The position numbers were made by a program, and so were the translations under genes. A stretch of DNA of 64,000 nucleotides, taken from Siphonodentalium dalli (lineage: Eukaryota; Mollusca; Scaphopoda; Gadilida; Siphonodentaliidae). Under the pieces are notes generated by a model. It was not told the DNA's origin, searched no databases, and worked only from the letters and a program-made list of their open reading frames with translations. The stretch lies in contig CP136066.1 in assembly GCA_032622095.1 (NCBI GenBank), positions 171,615,164-171,679,163 of the forward strand, given 5' to 3'. Positions 47,701 to 50,859 of this stretch are shown here, piece by piece (positions within the stretch are counted from its first letter, which is position 1; every line of letters starts with the position of its first letter).

Positions 47701-49374
47701 ATAGTGTGGTACTAGCCCCACAGTCTAGTTCATTCATACTAGTATTTATAGATATGGTAGGTATGGAAACCCATATATTGTCATATACTACCCATAAATT
47801 TGCATCACCTGCCGATGAATGATGTCACATCATTGTGGTGTCATCACCATGGTAATGCATGTCAGGTGTGATCAGGTGCGTAAAATACATTTAAACTCAA
47901 TAAACACTGCTCCAGTTCATTTGATTTGCAATATTTCACCACAAAAAGTACGGACCAATCTCACTATCAGATAGTTAGTTATCATTATATGCATAACATG
48001 TCGTAATTTTAGAATATGTGGAGATTAGGAAATAGCAAGTGTGAATTGAGCATAAAGACAAGCACAGGCCAGTACTACCCTAATATGCACACAAAAACGA
48101 TATTTTACCAAAATAGACACTTTTTACCCGCATGAGACTTCATACTGGTGCTAACTATATTAAGACTGGGAACATCTCTTTTATAGCCGTACATATTAGG
48201 TATGCGACTCTGGGTATGCACCAATCAATTAGTAATGATACAGAATATCACCAAAGGATATCCAAGTCACTAACCAATAAATTCAATTGTATATTCCTGT
48301 CAATATTGTATAATTTCCAGGCTGTGGTGGTGAACGTATGTTACACCGTGCCCGCTAAAACGGGCTGCGATGTTGAAAGAGTTAAAAGATGTTTTTCAAT
48401 TTATCCTTCTGATCATTGCAGACTGTCCTATCCTGAATATATCTGGAGACAGCCTTGTGATATCAGCCATTTCAGAGTTAATACTTGCTGTGCGTCTTCT
48501 TCAAATTATTCATAAATACAAAGAGAAAAATATGAGTGAACTTGACAAGATTATAGACATGGTGGAAAAGGTGAGTTCAATTGCTGAAATTTTCATTTTA
48601 AAGTGATGTGAAACACTCCGGTAGGGTGATCAAATAGAAATGGAGAATAACCTTGTGCAAAGTAGTTATTTTACAAATAGTATATGTAAATTGACAACAC
48701 ACACCGTCATTCTTATGTATTAATTAAATGCAGTGACTGTCGATGGCGAAATCATTTTTGTTAGTTTATCGCCAATAGATGCGTCCCGAATCGAGTAGTA
48801 ACTATTTACAATTGAGCTAAGTTCAGCCGATGTTATCTATTGAGTGGCATGGTCGATTTGCTTGAGATTTTCGGCGATATTAGTAGAATATTACATTCCT
48901 CCACTTGGCATGGTGCCTGAATACTAACCTATCAGTTTCACGCACCCGAACAAGTACATAATATGTCTTTAATCAGAATACCCTTTACTCAGGGACAGGA
49001 ATCTAGGCCACCGTTCAATTCTCTAACCCACAGTGGTATTGATTTTAAATTTATTTAAAACATAAATAAACATTTGTCTGACGTATAAACTCGGCATAGG
49101 TTTTTGACCCTGTTGCTGCTAAATGATGTTATGAAGTTGGGTTGAGCATTAGACATGTAGCTTTGCAGGGTAGCATCACTAAATTCACCCTCCAGGGACC
49201 TCATTCTGCAAATGAAAGACACACTATTTCAAGACTTGATATAGGAGTACCGGCACCTATTTCAGATATTCAAACTAAGGCTACCTATTCATAATATCTT
49301 TATGGCATTCCTTTCAGGTTCCTGGACTCCACCCAGTCATTGTGTCCACAATCGCTAAGAGGCAATCATTCTAA
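2574..49374 (+). CDS. THADA: THADA homologue (thyroid adenoma-associated protein, DUF2428 family), 28 exons, 5' end outside
   Basis: Spliced gene, assembled by reading exons by eye against remembered human THADA. Exons: 2574-2717, 4092-4796, 5968-6077, 9898-9984, 10666-10864, 12303-12396, 17628-17801, 18446-18598, 20616-20725, 21352-21527, 25282-25457, 25850-26014, 26587-26723, 28015-28140, 29656-29760, 32066-32176, 35205-35448, 36830-37064, 37893-38120, 38951-39212, 40302-40496, 41831-42319, 43179-43208, 43438-43559, 45127-45217, 46948-47065, 48422-48570, 49318-49374. Total 4,992 nt = 1,663 codons plus TAA; all introns are GT-AG and phases chain without a break. Human THADA is about 1,950 residues and the match starts near residue 170, so upstream exons are missing. 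Best landmarks: QVHALNIL, SPSWAIRNAATQLYSAI, MRLFGQKKGRDE, SPVYQVRQLAARSY (DUF2428 core). The family is an ARM/HEAT-type scaffold; THADA is linked to SERCA binding and energy storage in flies, and yeast Trm732 in the same family supports tRNA 2'-O-methylation by Trm7. Confidence 0.95.
2961..3499. mobile_element. hAT-type non-autonomous element with perfect 8-bp TSD
   Basis: Ends CAGGGTTCGCGCTG (2961-2974) and CAGTGCGGACCCTG (3486-3499). Both sides are flanked by GTGAGTAT (2953-2960 and 3500-3507), an exact 8-bp duplication as made by hAT transposases. The interior carries repeated TTTGGCAAA motifs and no transposase. The intron between exons 1 and 2 hosts it. Confidence 0.9.
4092..4796 (+). 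CDS. THADA: THADA window exon 2 (large)
   Basis: TATAG acceptor at 4087-4091 and CAG|GTATGT donor. Phase 0 to 0, 235 codons. Reads LLAGTSISMML (human LLVGIRVSMML) and near its end LELDWFIKGKYKF (human LRLEWHIKGKY). This is the longest exon in the window. A mariner-type MITE starts at 4810, 13 bp past the donor, and its palindrome ends at 5021. Confidence 0.95.
4810..5021. mobile_element. mariner-type palindromic MITE, copy 1
   Basis: Near-perfect 210-bp palindrome from CAGTAATGCCCTAAATAATC to its complement, preceded by TA. The centre is GAAAGCTCTCAGTGAGAGCTTTC. The CAGT end and TA flank fit Tc1/mariner MITEs. Other copies: 10927-11149, 32228-32386, 47416-47629. This copy starts 13 bp after the exon 2 donor. 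Confidence 0.88.
5158..5562. repeat. double-hairpin repeat (GCAGAATGAGGTCCCC family), long form
   Basis: Two palindromes (5162-5262 and 5473-5562) with arms GAATGAGGTCCCCAGAGGGT and complement, joined by a spacer of about 210 bp with GGCCT...TATGGGAG...CCATTAGTCAC...GATATAGAAACT. At least twelve loci in this window share this structure. Confidence 0.88.
5968..6077 (+). CDS. THADA: THADA window exon 3
   Basis: TTCCAG acceptor and AAG|GTTAGT donor. Phase 0 in, phase 2 out. Reads FMHYHSSIVNQIFKCMATNY and LAPSACETYKAVLQLIR, aligning with human IPSQILEVMGDQSLVPYASD. The alignment is continuous with the end of exon 2, which rules out an alternative exon candidate at 5608-5741. Confidence 0.92.
6885..7300. 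repeat. double-hairpin repeat, compact form plus a fragment
   Basis: 6885-7142 is a 258-bp fold-back whose outermost arms (CAAGCCTTGAAATAGTGAGC and its complement) enclose two inner hairpins, so the whole can fold at two scales. 7143-7300 is a degraded further copy with the TATGGGAGACCTAGACTCAG spacer. Confidence 0.88.
7600..9330. repeat. intron region with CGGGCGACA inverted motifs and a long hairpin
   Basis: Contains GTCGCCCG/CGGGCGAC motifs near 7649-7700 and a palindrome at 8498-8617 (arms GGGAGACATTGAGATTTGTC and complement, inner arms CGAGAACGGA/TCCGTTCTCG, outer ACAGTTGTTGCCC/GGGCGACAACTGT). Probably one or two old DNA elements. I see no transposase and cannot place the ends. Confidence 0.5.
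9580..9835. repeat. double-hairpin family, one-hairpin copy
   Basis: Spacer half (TGCACCCATTTGGCACCTTG, GTCATCTGCCAATTTGGGGA) followed by a hairpin at 9720-9795 with arms TGAGGTCCCCAGAAGGTGAA, then a GTCCGGCACCATATTTTCAGG tail like those at 20540 and 43058. It ends 60 bp before exon 4. Confidence 0.8.
9898..9984 (+). CDS. THADA: THADA window exon 4
   Basis: Acceptor TTGTAG (9892-9897) and strong donor ACAT|GTGAGT. Phase 2 in and out, 87 nt. Reads SSSEDEGDQISKWSFMLAEF and DRSITSHN. It sits opposite the human segment with SSWIDQWHETWVSPLL. No other frame keeps the phase chain, but sequence similarity is weak, so this exon is less certain than its neighbours. Confidence 0.72.
10100..10190. repeat. 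truncated copy of the TTTGGCAAA hAT-type family
   Basis: ATGTGGCAACTTCTAAGAAAATTTGGCG, then TTTTGGTCTAGAATAGACCCTG, matches the right part of 2961-3499 with divergence. The left end is missing. Confidence 0.65.
10405..10640. repeat. dispersed repeat (CAGATGATAACTTTA / AATACAGGTCA family), copy 1
   Basis: Carries GATGATAACTTTA, AAATTTGGTA, AAAATACAGGTCATGTTC, GGGTTCTGCCCGCC and GAGTTATGGCCCTTTG in the order seen at 29170-29550 and 40730-41400. It ends 25 bp before exon 5. Confidence 0.8.
10666..10864 (+). CDS. THADA: THADA window exon 5
   Basis: TTTTTCAG acceptor and AGT|GTAAGT donor. Phase 2 in, 0 out. Reads ILRNNILKTMLPWSYKIMPS ... HTYVSILRITRGESHVQLTN, matching human SYVIDYYLPKLLSYSPESLQ ... 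LMACLRIARAHGHLQ. A copy of the dispersed bivalve-type repeat seen at 40730 ends about 25 bp upstream. Confidence 0.88.
10927..11149. mobile_element. mariner-type palindromic MITE, copy 2
   Basis: Same palindrome as 4810-5021: ATGCCCTAAATAATCGACTC to GGGCATTACTG with TA after. The left CAGTA end is altered. Both arms otherwise pair over about 100 nt. Confidence 0.88.
11857..12248. mobile_element. piggyBac-type MITE with TTAA duplications and two internal hairpins
   Basis: TIRs CCCTTTACCCAACA (11857-11870) and TGTTGGGTAAAGGG (12235-12248) are exact inverted repeats, flanked on both sides by TTAA (11853-11856, 12249-12252). Inside lie two near-perfect hairpins of 68-76 bp (12005-12075 and 12150-12225) built on ATGCATTCTCTTATATATGC, themselves in mirror order. 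TTAA flanks and a CCC start are typical of piggyBac. It ends 50 bp before exon 6. Confidence 0.92.
12303..12396 (+). CDS. THADA: THADA window exon 6
   Basis: TTTATAG acceptor and TCAG|GTGAGT donor. Phase 0 in, 1 out. Reads DLAMVHQAIHSCDEEIRLDA then IGCISDTLKKS, matching human IKQGLIHQHCQVRIDTLGLL. A TTAA-flanked MITE ends 50 bp upstream. A 5.2-kb intron follows, mostly 50-bp satellite. Confidence 0.95.
12985..13140. repeat. half copy of the TTAA/hairpin MITE family
   Basis: CAAGGTCAAGGTAAATATTG spacer, one hairpin (13027-13097, CCAATGCATTCACTTATATA and complement) and the tail CCAGTCATAGAAGTGTTAAG found also at the right end of 50015-50278. The left hairpin is missing. The 50-bp satellite begins about 90 bp on. 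Confidence 0.8.
13227..17572. repeat. 50-bp satellite array, about 87 copies, in a THADA intron
   Basis: Head-to-tail units of exactly 50 bp beginning GTCCACTATGGTAAAACTTA and holding GGTACCTTGT then CTCCCCTCC; each unit carries the palindrome GGTACC. Units differ at a few recurrent positions (CTTAGG/CATAGG, CCTTGTC/CCATGTT, CACTATGG/CGCTATTG, TAAAATA/TTAAATA). A TATA insertion occurs at the first unit and in two units near 15435-15500, and a short deletion near 16680. It fills most of the intron between exons 6 and 7. Open frames crossing it are repeat artefacts. Confidence 0.98.
17628..17801 (+). CDS. THADA: THADA window exon 7
   Basis: TTTCAG acceptor and CTCG|GTATGT donor. Phase 1 in and out. 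Contains FRQNLCTCLRKLFVRIRDSG, matching human VRQQICSLLKKLFCRIQESS. The 50-bp satellite array ends 55 bp before this exon. Confidence 0.96.
18446..18598 (+). CDS. THADA: THADA window exon 8
   Basis: TTTCCAG acceptor and AAAG|GTGCAG donor. Phase 1 in and out. Contains DWLYETCMDNLFPGACYQRR, matching human SICNSLFEALFPGSSYSTRF. Upstream, 18366-18440 carries a roughly 37-bp direct duplication around GTTGCATGCTGCCTAAAT in the branch-point region. Confidence 0.96.
18665..19800. repeat. modular repeat (CATGG..GCCATCTTGGATTT family), copy 1
   Basis: Made of about 160-180-bp modules, each with a variant of AACATGGCTGCCGGCAGCCA, TCTTGGATTT, TTTGCATGACTAAAT, GGCACAC..ACAG, CATCCAATTGTCACCAAACT and AGATGGGAGCCATC. 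It starts near GTCAAGTTTGAGCTGTTGTC and ends at GTGTCATTGACACTTTCAT. Other copies: 22035-23243, 32872-34187, and a solo end at 56050-56142. No coding capacity. Confidence 0.9.
20055..20565. repeat. double-hairpin family, long form
   Basis: Left hairpin region near 20075-20150 (GAATGAGGTCCCCAGATGGT), spacer with ATGGGAGACCTAGACTCATA and ATGTCCACCTTGATCATGCA, then hairpin 20436-20527. It ends with GGGACCATATTATCAG, 50 bp before exon 9. Confidence 0.85.
20616..20725 (+). CDS. THADA: THADA window exon 9
   Basis: TTTGCAG acceptor and GAT|GTGAGT donor. Phase 1 in, 0 out. Reads SSLMLHAYANGKGLWDFFCS and ends RCAYCLLDGADD. It fits the human segment VGRFQTLMECFTSTFEDVKI. Confidence 0.9.
21352..21527 (+). 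CDS. THADA: THADA window exon 10
   Basis: CTTTTCAG acceptor and AA|GTGAGC donor. Phase 0 in, 2 out. Reads VQKSCMSFLYSYFTWPPETS and later HAGSLLCQLIFEK, fitting human VTASYLLNFLIWQ. Confidence 0.92.
22035..23243. repeat. modular repeat (CATGG..GCCATCTTGGATTT family), copy 2
   Basis: Starts TTAGCTCAACTTTACAACG and ends ATGTCATTGACACTTTCATT, with about six modules carrying the AACATGG..GCCATCTTGG core. The Harbinger-like element at 23245 starts right at its end. Confidence 0.9.
23245..24941. mobile_element. Harbinger-like non-autonomous element with ~34-bp TIRs and TTA flanks
   Basis: Left TIR from 23245 (GGCCTAAACAATATATACGT, TTGTTTCCGCTAAC) and right TIR ending 24941 are inverted repeats of about 34 bp with few mismatches. 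Both sides are flanked by TTA (23242-23244, 24942-24944), the usual PIF/Harbinger target (TWA). Inside, 24170-24450 holds a C-run (24199-24222) and AATAATATATA-rich duplications with GCGCC. No transposase ORF seen. Confidence 0.82.
25282..25457 (+). CDS. THADA: THADA window exon 11
   Basis: CTTTTCAG acceptor and CATG|GTACAT donor. Phase 2 in, 1 out. Contains LQEAIENAEENALAAAKSKT, aligned with human MENLEEEVSQAENSLLQAAA and ending at the conserved HG/YG before the next block. Confidence 0.95.
25500..25680. repeat. double-hairpin family, single hairpin plus spacer start
   Basis: Hairpin 25518-25610 (GCAGAATGAGGTCCACGGAG and complement), then CATCTGTAATGGGAGACCTA. Lies 43 bp after exon 11. Confidence 0.82.
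25850..26014 (+). CDS. THADA: THADA window exon 12
   Basis: Long T-run then AG acceptor; GAAA|GTAAGC donor. Phase 1 in and out. Reads SVNALTKCLCQAIILHQKEE and NIAQELINCNIRITEAMLTT, aligned with human HCITGALQKLSLNSLQLV and LLLMSYRLSTVVSPVIQSS. Confidence 0.94.
26282..26541. repeat. double-hairpin family, compact palindrome
   Basis: 260-bp fold-back: outer arms CAAGCCTTGAAATAG.GTGTC (26287 on) and complement ending 26541, with two inner hairpins. Almost the same as 6885-7142 and 44154-44408. It ends 45 bp before exon 13. Confidence 0.9.
26587..26723 (+). CDS. THADA: THADA window exon 13
   Basis: TTTGCAG acceptor and AAG|GTTAGG donor. Phase 1 in, 0 out. Ends FQFLLTWCWINIK, matching human QMVLVCCWRSMKE. 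A compact palindromic repeat ends 45 bp upstream. Confidence 0.95.
27001..27031. repeat. CT microsatellite
   Basis: TCTCTCTATCTCTCTCTCTC run within the intron between exons 13 and 14. Confidence 0.9.
27521..27996. repeat. 37-bp minisatellite, 13 copies, abutting THADA exon 14
   Basis: Units of 37 bp (CTGTTTCCACTGTCTCACCC then TGTTTATATGCGGCCAT). The first starts at 27521 and the last at 27965, exactly 12 x 37 apart. Later copies carry GCCGCC in place of GCGGCC. Because 37 is not a multiple of 3, all three frames give the same peptide cycle (HLFPLSHPVYM), which explains the overlapping open frames; I do not consider them coding. Confidence 0.97.
28015..28140 (+). CDS. THADA: THADA window exon 14
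   Basis: TTTCAG acceptor and AGG|GTATGT donor. Phase 0, 42 codons, from ESSSSIGDIISNLVQ to FTKCRHR (human HLLQSRHRGAFELA, where the next exon begins GAVEG). The 37-bp minisatellite runs to within about 20 bp of this acceptor. Confidence 0.95.
28992..29108. repeat. double-hairpin family, single hairpin
   Basis: GCAAATAGTGTGTCTGTCAT, TTGCAGAATGAGGTCCACAG and complement ending CTCATTCTC near 29107. Confidence 0.82.
29165..29555. repeat. dispersed repeat (GATGATAACTTTAG family), copy 2
   Basis: Two or three rounds of GATGATAACTTTAGTTTTAG, AAATTTGGTAT, ATACAGGTCAAGTTC and TTTGCCGGAGTTATGG. It shares order and sequence with 40730-41400. Confidence 0.85.
29656..29760 (+). CDS. THADA: THADA window exon 15
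   Basis: CTTTCAG acceptor and CAG|GTATAT donor. Phase 0, 35 codons: GAVEGCRYGFLNFTTALMDS and on, matching human GAFELAYTGFVKLTEVLNRC. A hAT-like element begins in the next intron at 29848. Confidence 0.95.
29848..30736. mobile_element. hAT-like non-autonomous element
   Basis: TIRs CAGGGACCAGCC (29848-29859) and GGCTGGTCCCTG (30725-30736) are exact. Sub-terminal inverted TCGCCC/GGGCGA clusters occur at 29873-29945 and 30650-30710. The flanking 8-mers ATTTTTAG and GGTTTTAG agree at 6 of 8, consistent with a decayed hAT duplication. No transposase. Confidence 0.8.
30850..31215. repeat. fold-back element
   Basis: Arms of about 70 nt: GATAGATCATGCCATGAATC ... GTAAAGATCATATTCCTCCA ... AACCTGGGAA (30860-30932) pair with 31127-31212. 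The centre of about 190 bp has no recognisable gene, although an 89-codon open frame crosses it. Confidence 0.75.
31560..31870 (+). other. intron segment with TATA box and hammerhead-like core
   Basis: CCAATCA at 31691, TATAAAAGG at 31721, then CTGATGA (31770-31776), a 5-bp stem GATTC/GAATC with loop ACCA (31778-31791) and GAAA (31792-31795). This resembles the promoter region of some retroelements, but there is one extra A before the stem and I see no matching stem I, so no ribozyme is claimed. Confidence 0.3.
32066..32176 (+). CDS. THADA: THADA window exon 16
   Basis: CCACAG acceptor and AAG|GTACAT donor. Phase 0, 37 codons. Contains TRRSAGFPIILQMICTAEKK, matching human TRRSAGIPFYIQALLASEPK, one of the best conserved motifs of the family (DUF2428 region). 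Confidence 0.97.
32228..32386. mobile_element. mariner-type palindromic MITE, copy 3, internally deleted
   Basis: TACAGTAATGCCCCAAATAA at the left and GGGCATTACTGTA at the right. The left arm lost about 50 nt, so the hairpin is asymmetric. Confidence 0.86.
32530..32735. repeat. dispersed repeat, minus-oriented copy
   Basis: Its reverse complement (GGACATCTGTTTGGGAAATA, CAACTGAAATTAGACCTGAAG, ATCAGTGACACTGATTGGGC) matches 39825-39985 with gaps. Unclassified. Confidence 0.6.
32872..34187. repeat. modular repeat (CATGG..GCCATCTTGGATTT family), copy 3
   Basis: About seven modules of 160-165 bp, each with CACGGGCTACAGGTCGTACC, GGTCGGATCATCATGAAATT, GTAGATGGGAACGAG and AACATGGCCGCC..AGCCATCTTGG. 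Starts TTTTAGCTCAACTTTACTTT and ends GTGTCATTGACACTTTCTTT. This copy is the most regular of the three. Confidence 0.92.
34715..35114. mobile_element. hAT-type MITE with perfect 8-bp TSD
   Basis: TIRs CAGTGTTCACGCTG (34715) and CAGCGCGAACACTG (ending 35114). Flanks are ATAGTGGT on both sides (34707-34714 and 35115-35122), an exact 8-bp duplication. The interior has TTTGGCCAAAT motifs like 2961-3499, so they are related. Confidence 0.92.
35205..35448 (+). CDS. THADA: THADA window exon 17 (DUF2428 core)
   Basis: TTCCAG acceptor and donor TATATA|GTGAGT. Phase 0 in, 1 out. Contains QVHALNILKVLFGDANLVPG and ESPSWAIRNAATQLY, matching human QVHALNILRALFRDTRLGEN and TSPVWAVRNSSTLLF. A palindromic element begins only about 6 bp beyond this donor. 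Confidence 0.98.
35455..35628. repeat. palindromic element at the exon 17 donor
   Basis: Arms AGAGAGTAATCAATTTGTTC ... AATTATTTAACGT and complements (35459-35506 with 35571-35619). It starts directly behind GTGAGT. A fragment of the same family lies at 37215-37330. Confidence 0.85.
35810..36130. repeat. inverted-repeat element with central hairpin
   Basis: Outer ends TTTTCAATGGAAATCC (35812) and CCAATTCATTGAAAA (36118 on), inner arms TGTGAATGGGTTTGT (35991-36005) and ACAAACCCATTCACA (36074-36088), around ATGATATGAGTTATATCAT. Confidence 0.75.
36296..36672. repeat. double-hairpin family, long form
   Basis: Hairpins at 36330-36420 and 36565-36645 joined by the spacer TTTCTATATCCCCAAATTTG...GGTGACTAATAGGTGAACATC, reversed relative to 5158-5562. 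The second hairpin is partly deleted. Confidence 0.82.
36830..37064 (+). CDS. THADA: THADA window exon 18 (DUF2428 core)
   Basis: TTTTAG acceptor and ACAG|GTATTT donor. Phase 1 in, 2 out. Reads AIVMRLFGQKKGRDETRKWS, EFFSMYPSLAPLMVEKL and HPSLFPILTLLANL, matching human ALITRIFGVKRAKDE, EFFSRFPELYPFLLKQL and HPSMFLLLLVLERL. Confidence 0.98.
37893..38120 (+). CDS. THADA: THADA window exon 19
   Basis: CTTTACAG acceptor and TTAG|GTATGA donor. Phase 2 in and out. Contains SPVYQVRQLAARSYTSFVPQ and FVANYVHGRLLLLDKLSEMI, matching human SPVYHSREMAARALVPFV and NHIHGTLLQVFHLLQ. Confidence 0.98.
38121..38950. other. intron without recognised features
   Basis: AT-rich sequence between exons 19 and 20. 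I see no gene, no clear inverted repeat and no family member from the rest of the window. Confidence 0.6.
38951..39212 (+). CDS. THADA: THADA window exon 20
   Basis: ATTGCAG acceptor and AAG|GTGAGA donor. Phase 2 in, 0 out, 87 codons. A Ser/Thr/Ala-rich first part is followed by PTQCYLIKELFITVASRVCH, aligned with human CLVTRAVYIDILFLLTCCL. Confidence 0.94.
39825..39985. repeat. dispersed repeat, plus-oriented copy
   Basis: Counterpart of 32530-32735: TTGGACATCTGTTTGGGAAA and CAACTGAAATTAGACCCGAA are shared. Confidence 0.6.
40302..40496 (+). CDS. THADA: THADA window exon 21
   Basis: ATTTCAG acceptor and AAG|GTATTG donor. Phase 0, 65 codons. Contains SPCGSVRAIAYEFMENMSKD, matching human SAFPEVRSLTLEALLEKFL (a HEAT-like repeat). 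Confidence 0.94.
40725..41400. repeat. dispersed repeat (GATGATAACTTTAG family), full-length copy
   Basis: Starts CCCCCGAAATG...CGGGGGACTATTAAAATAGC and ends ACCGGTTCGGGGGACACTGT. Inside are three rounds of about 150 bp with TTTCCGGATGATAACTT, AAATACAGGTCAAGTTCGAA, GCTCCGCCCATTTTTGCG and AGAGTTATGGCCC. Terminal CGGGGGAC suggests the borders of the element. Confidence 0.88.
41831..42319 (+). CDS. THADA: THADA window exon 22 (large)
   Basis: A-run then TATTGCAG acceptor; GTG|GTAAGA donor. Phase 0, 163 codons. Helical ARM/HEAT-type sequence ending LIEAVVLLLEDDDCDIRNLM and on, aligned with human LWKCVLTLLQSEEQAVRDAA. Confidence 0.95.
42530..42650. repeat. left end of a CAGGGTTCGCACAGG element
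   Basis: TCAGGGTTCGCACAGGTCCT then repeated AAGTACTTAAATTT motifs. It looks like the end of a hAT-type element; the right end was not found. Confidence 0.5.
42715..43085. repeat. double-hairpin family, long form
   Basis: Half hairpin at 42728-42765, spacer (AATAGGAGACCAGAGACAGA, GATGTGCACCCGTTCAGCAC, TTGTGTCGTCTGCCAATTTT), then hairpin 42960-43055. The tail GTCCAGCACCATATTTTGAG matches 9800. Confidence 0.85.
43179..43208 (+). CDS. THADA: THADA window exon 23 (30-nt microexon)
   Basis: TGTTCCAG acceptor and AAG|GTATGA donor enclose ten codons, GFYQSSFCKK. Phase 0 on both sides, so including or skipping it keeps the frame. It fits the human FAFCQVD region. Good splice signals on both sides, but it is short. 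Confidence 0.75.
43438..43559 (+). CDS. THADA: THADA window exon 24
   Basis: ATTTCAG acceptor and AGAG|GTATTA donor. Phase 0 in, 2 out. Reads VFHEYVAAEFYFSEIYIKRL and ends GYQTVTSRIQK. Alignment with human is loose here; phase and splice signals carry the call. Confidence 0.88.
44154..44408. repeat. double-hairpin family, compact palindrome
   Basis: Outer arms CAAGCCTTAAAATAG and CTATTTCAAGGCCTG with two inner hairpins. Very close to 26282-26541. Confidence 0.9.
45127..45217 (+). CDS. THADA: THADA window exon 25
   Basis: CTTTTAG acceptor and CAG|GTATGC donor. Phase 2 in, 0 out. Reads KQYDVLFDEEDNSFYDERYK and NMLDVYNTLQ, fitting human VEEDYLFEKAEVNFWAETL, the acidic segment near the C-terminus. 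Confidence 0.94.
45480..45835. repeat. dispersed repeat (TATAAGAACA.TGTCTATA family), copy 1
   Basis: Shares ATGATTCTGATTGGTATAAG, GTCTATATT, TTTATGGTGGT and CCACCGCCAACGCT with 55850-56040 and, in reverse, with 50640-50850. The family is unclassified. Confidence 0.75.
46195..46320. repeat. fragment of the GATGATAACTTTAG-type repeat
   Basis: AAATTTGGTATGTAGGTTCA, TATAGGTCATGTTCGACTTT and GAGTTACAGACC are diverged versions of motifs in 40725-41400. Confidence 0.5.
46585..46907. mobile_element. 323-bp TIR element, upstream of exon 26
   Basis: Long TIRs: GTGCCACCGCAGACGCTGCG then ATTAAAATCGTAAGTGGGGA at left, complement at right ending GTCTGCGGTGGCAC. Flanked by ATA on both sides. The interior repeats AATCGTAGC motifs in both orientations. 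No coding capacity. It ends 40 bp before exon 26. Confidence 0.9.
46948..47065 (+). CDS. THADA: THADA window exon 26
   Basis: CTTTCAG acceptor and AAAG|GTAGGT donor. Phase 0 in, 1 out. Contains KSLPLDLCPYSASDVIEDYE. A 323-bp TIR element ends 40 bp upstream, so the branch point probably lies in the short remaining gap or in the element. Confidence 0.9.
47416..47629. mobile_element. mariner-type palindromic MITE, copy 4
   Basis: TACAGTAATTCCCAAAGTAT at left and GACATTACTGTA at right, centre GAAAGCTCTCACACCGAGAG. TA on both sides. More diverged in the outer arms than copies 1-3. Confidence 0.88.
48422..48570 (+). CDS. THADA: THADA window exon 27
   Basis: The acceptor was chosen at 48421 (pyrimidine tract then CATTGCAG) because only it joins in phase 1 without a stop; a nearer-looking CCAG at 48320 hits TGA. 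Donor AAAAG|GTGAGT. Reads DCPILNISGDSLVISAISEL and on to DKIIDMVEK. Confidence 0.88.
49160..49240. repeat. double-hairpin family, right half only
   Basis: GGTAGCATCACTAAATTCAC to CACACTATTTCAAGACTTG. Lies 78 bp before the terminal THADA exon. Confidence 0.8.
49318..49374 (+). CDS. THADA: THADA window exon 28, terminal, with TAA
   Basis: CTTTCAG acceptor. Phase 0: VPGLHPVIVSTIAKRQSF then TAA at 49372-49374. A polyadenylation signal follows 55 bp downstream. Confidence 0.88.
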   Translation, partial: VPGLHPVIVSTIAKRQSF

Positions 49375-49428
49375 ATTGACTCTTCCTAGATATTCTATCG
49401 AAAGAAGCTGAGATGGAAGATTTGGGGT

Positions 49429-49434
49429 AAATAA
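49429..49434 (+). other. polyadenylation signal AATAAA of THADA
   Basis: The first AATAAA after the THADA stop lies 55 bp downstream, followed by a TG-containing stretch. This would give a very short 3' UTR. A second AT-rich stretch near 49585-49600 could be an alternative. Confidence 0.55.
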
Positions 49435-49821
49435 AGTCAATGAGAGGGAACTTGGATGGAATATTCCTACCATGGCCAGATGAAGACGTTGACTCGTTTT
49501 GCTAAAGCCATTGACATTTGATAGGGGTGTTGTTAAACTACTTAGTAGGTATACAAAATTTCACGAAATCTGTGATACATAATTTATAAATATATATTTT
49601 ATTTGATTCGTCAATTCTTCACATCCAACTTCACCCTCAAAAATTAAAACTGATATGCCTTACCATGATAACTCACTGTCACTGAACTGATCCCAAAGAC
49701 AACACATGTATACCATATCACCTGGACCTAGTCTGTGACATCCAGATAGAGAGTAACAAACACATGGCTCTCTTGTAACATATTTTGACGTTCACACCTT
49801 TAAGGCATAGTCCAGTTATTT

Positions 49822-49978
49822 TCACCTCTGGGGTCCTCATTCTTCTTACACCTCAGCAGAATGAGGTTCAAAGAGGGTGAATTTGGTGACGATAGCCCGC
49901 TATGCGGTGTAGCATCACTAAATTCACCATCTGGTGACCTCATTCTGCAAATGACAGACACACTATTTCAAGGCTTGT
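49822..49978. repeat. double-hairpin family, copy downstream of THADA
   Basis: CACCTCTGGGGTCCTCATTC, CTTACACCTCAGCAGAATGAGG, then a full hairpin and tail AATGACAGACACACTATTTC. The left hairpin is deleted. Confidence 0.85.
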
Positions 49979-50014
49979 TTTCAAGTGGCATAAAATTTGC
50001 CAAAGTTTATAGAG

Positions 50015-50278
50015 TTAATCCTTTCATGACAGGAGCTGAGCTGGTGCACTATTAAAGATCCTATTCCAGTGCATTCTCTTATATATGTTTGCGAGTCTCC
50101 CATTGGGAGCGCCACATATATATAAGAGAATGCACTGGCTTACAAGGTCAACGTAAATATTGTTAGGCCAATGTATTCTCTTATATATGTGAGGCTCCCT
50201 ATGGGAGACTCGCATATATAAGAGAATGCATTGGTACAGGGTGTTCATGTCAGGAAACCCCAGTCATAGAAGGTTTAA
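50015..50278. mobile_element. TTAA-flanked MITE with two hairpins, intergenic
   Basis: TTAATCCTTTCATGAC (50015) and GTCATAGAAGGTTTAA (to 50278) are imperfect TIRs ending in TTAA. Two hairpins (50072-50140, 50168-50236) are built on ATTCTCTTATATATG and separated by CTTACAAGGTCAACGTAAAT. The piggyBac-type assignment is by ends only. Confidence 0.82.
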
Positions 50279-50639
50279 GTGACTTTTGCTATCGTAAACC
50301 ATTTTCAATTCGATTGCGAAAGTAATGGTCAATAGATGCAGCAGAAAAGTCCAACAATTTATTCCGTCTCTTCTGACTCGACTGAACATATCTGCCATTT
50401 TAATTTTTTAATTTATAAACCAGACAGTCATTGCTATATATAGAATGAGCTTGGCGAAGTTGGCTTGTTCAACAAAGATGTATTCACTGTGAAAGTGACT
50501 GTAAAATTGGGCATACATTATGCCACTTATAACCGGACTATAAGTCTTTAAGTGGGGAAAAAAGTCTTAATTTTCTATTAGCTGTTCATTGAAAATGTCC
50601 ATAAAGTTGATTGGGTCGGATTTAAAAAAAGGGAAGTTA

Positions 50640-50850
50640 AAAGATACGGTAAGTGTTGGCAGTGGGTATTGCTATTAAAATAGTCACATCCGTTAACACC
50701 ACCATAAAAAGAAAGAATATTATATGACAAACGTCGTTCTTATACCAATAAATATATAGCGTAAATTGCATGTTATTGTCATGTTAGCACTCTGTGTTAT
50801 GTAAACAAATGCCATGCTATGTAAACACACAGTACATAAAAGAGTATGCA
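50640..50850. repeat. dispersed repeat (TATAAGAACA family), reversed copy
   Basis: CACATCCGTTAACACCACCA, TTCTTATACCAATAAATA and CATGTTAGCACTCTGTGTTATG are the reverse complement of 55850-56040. Confidence 0.78.
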
Positions 50851-50859
50851 ATAGCCAAA

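Noticed and set aside
48132-48515. 127-codon open frame overlapping THADA exon 27
   Set aside because: It is in a different frame from exon 27, which joins its neighbours in phase and has good splice signals.
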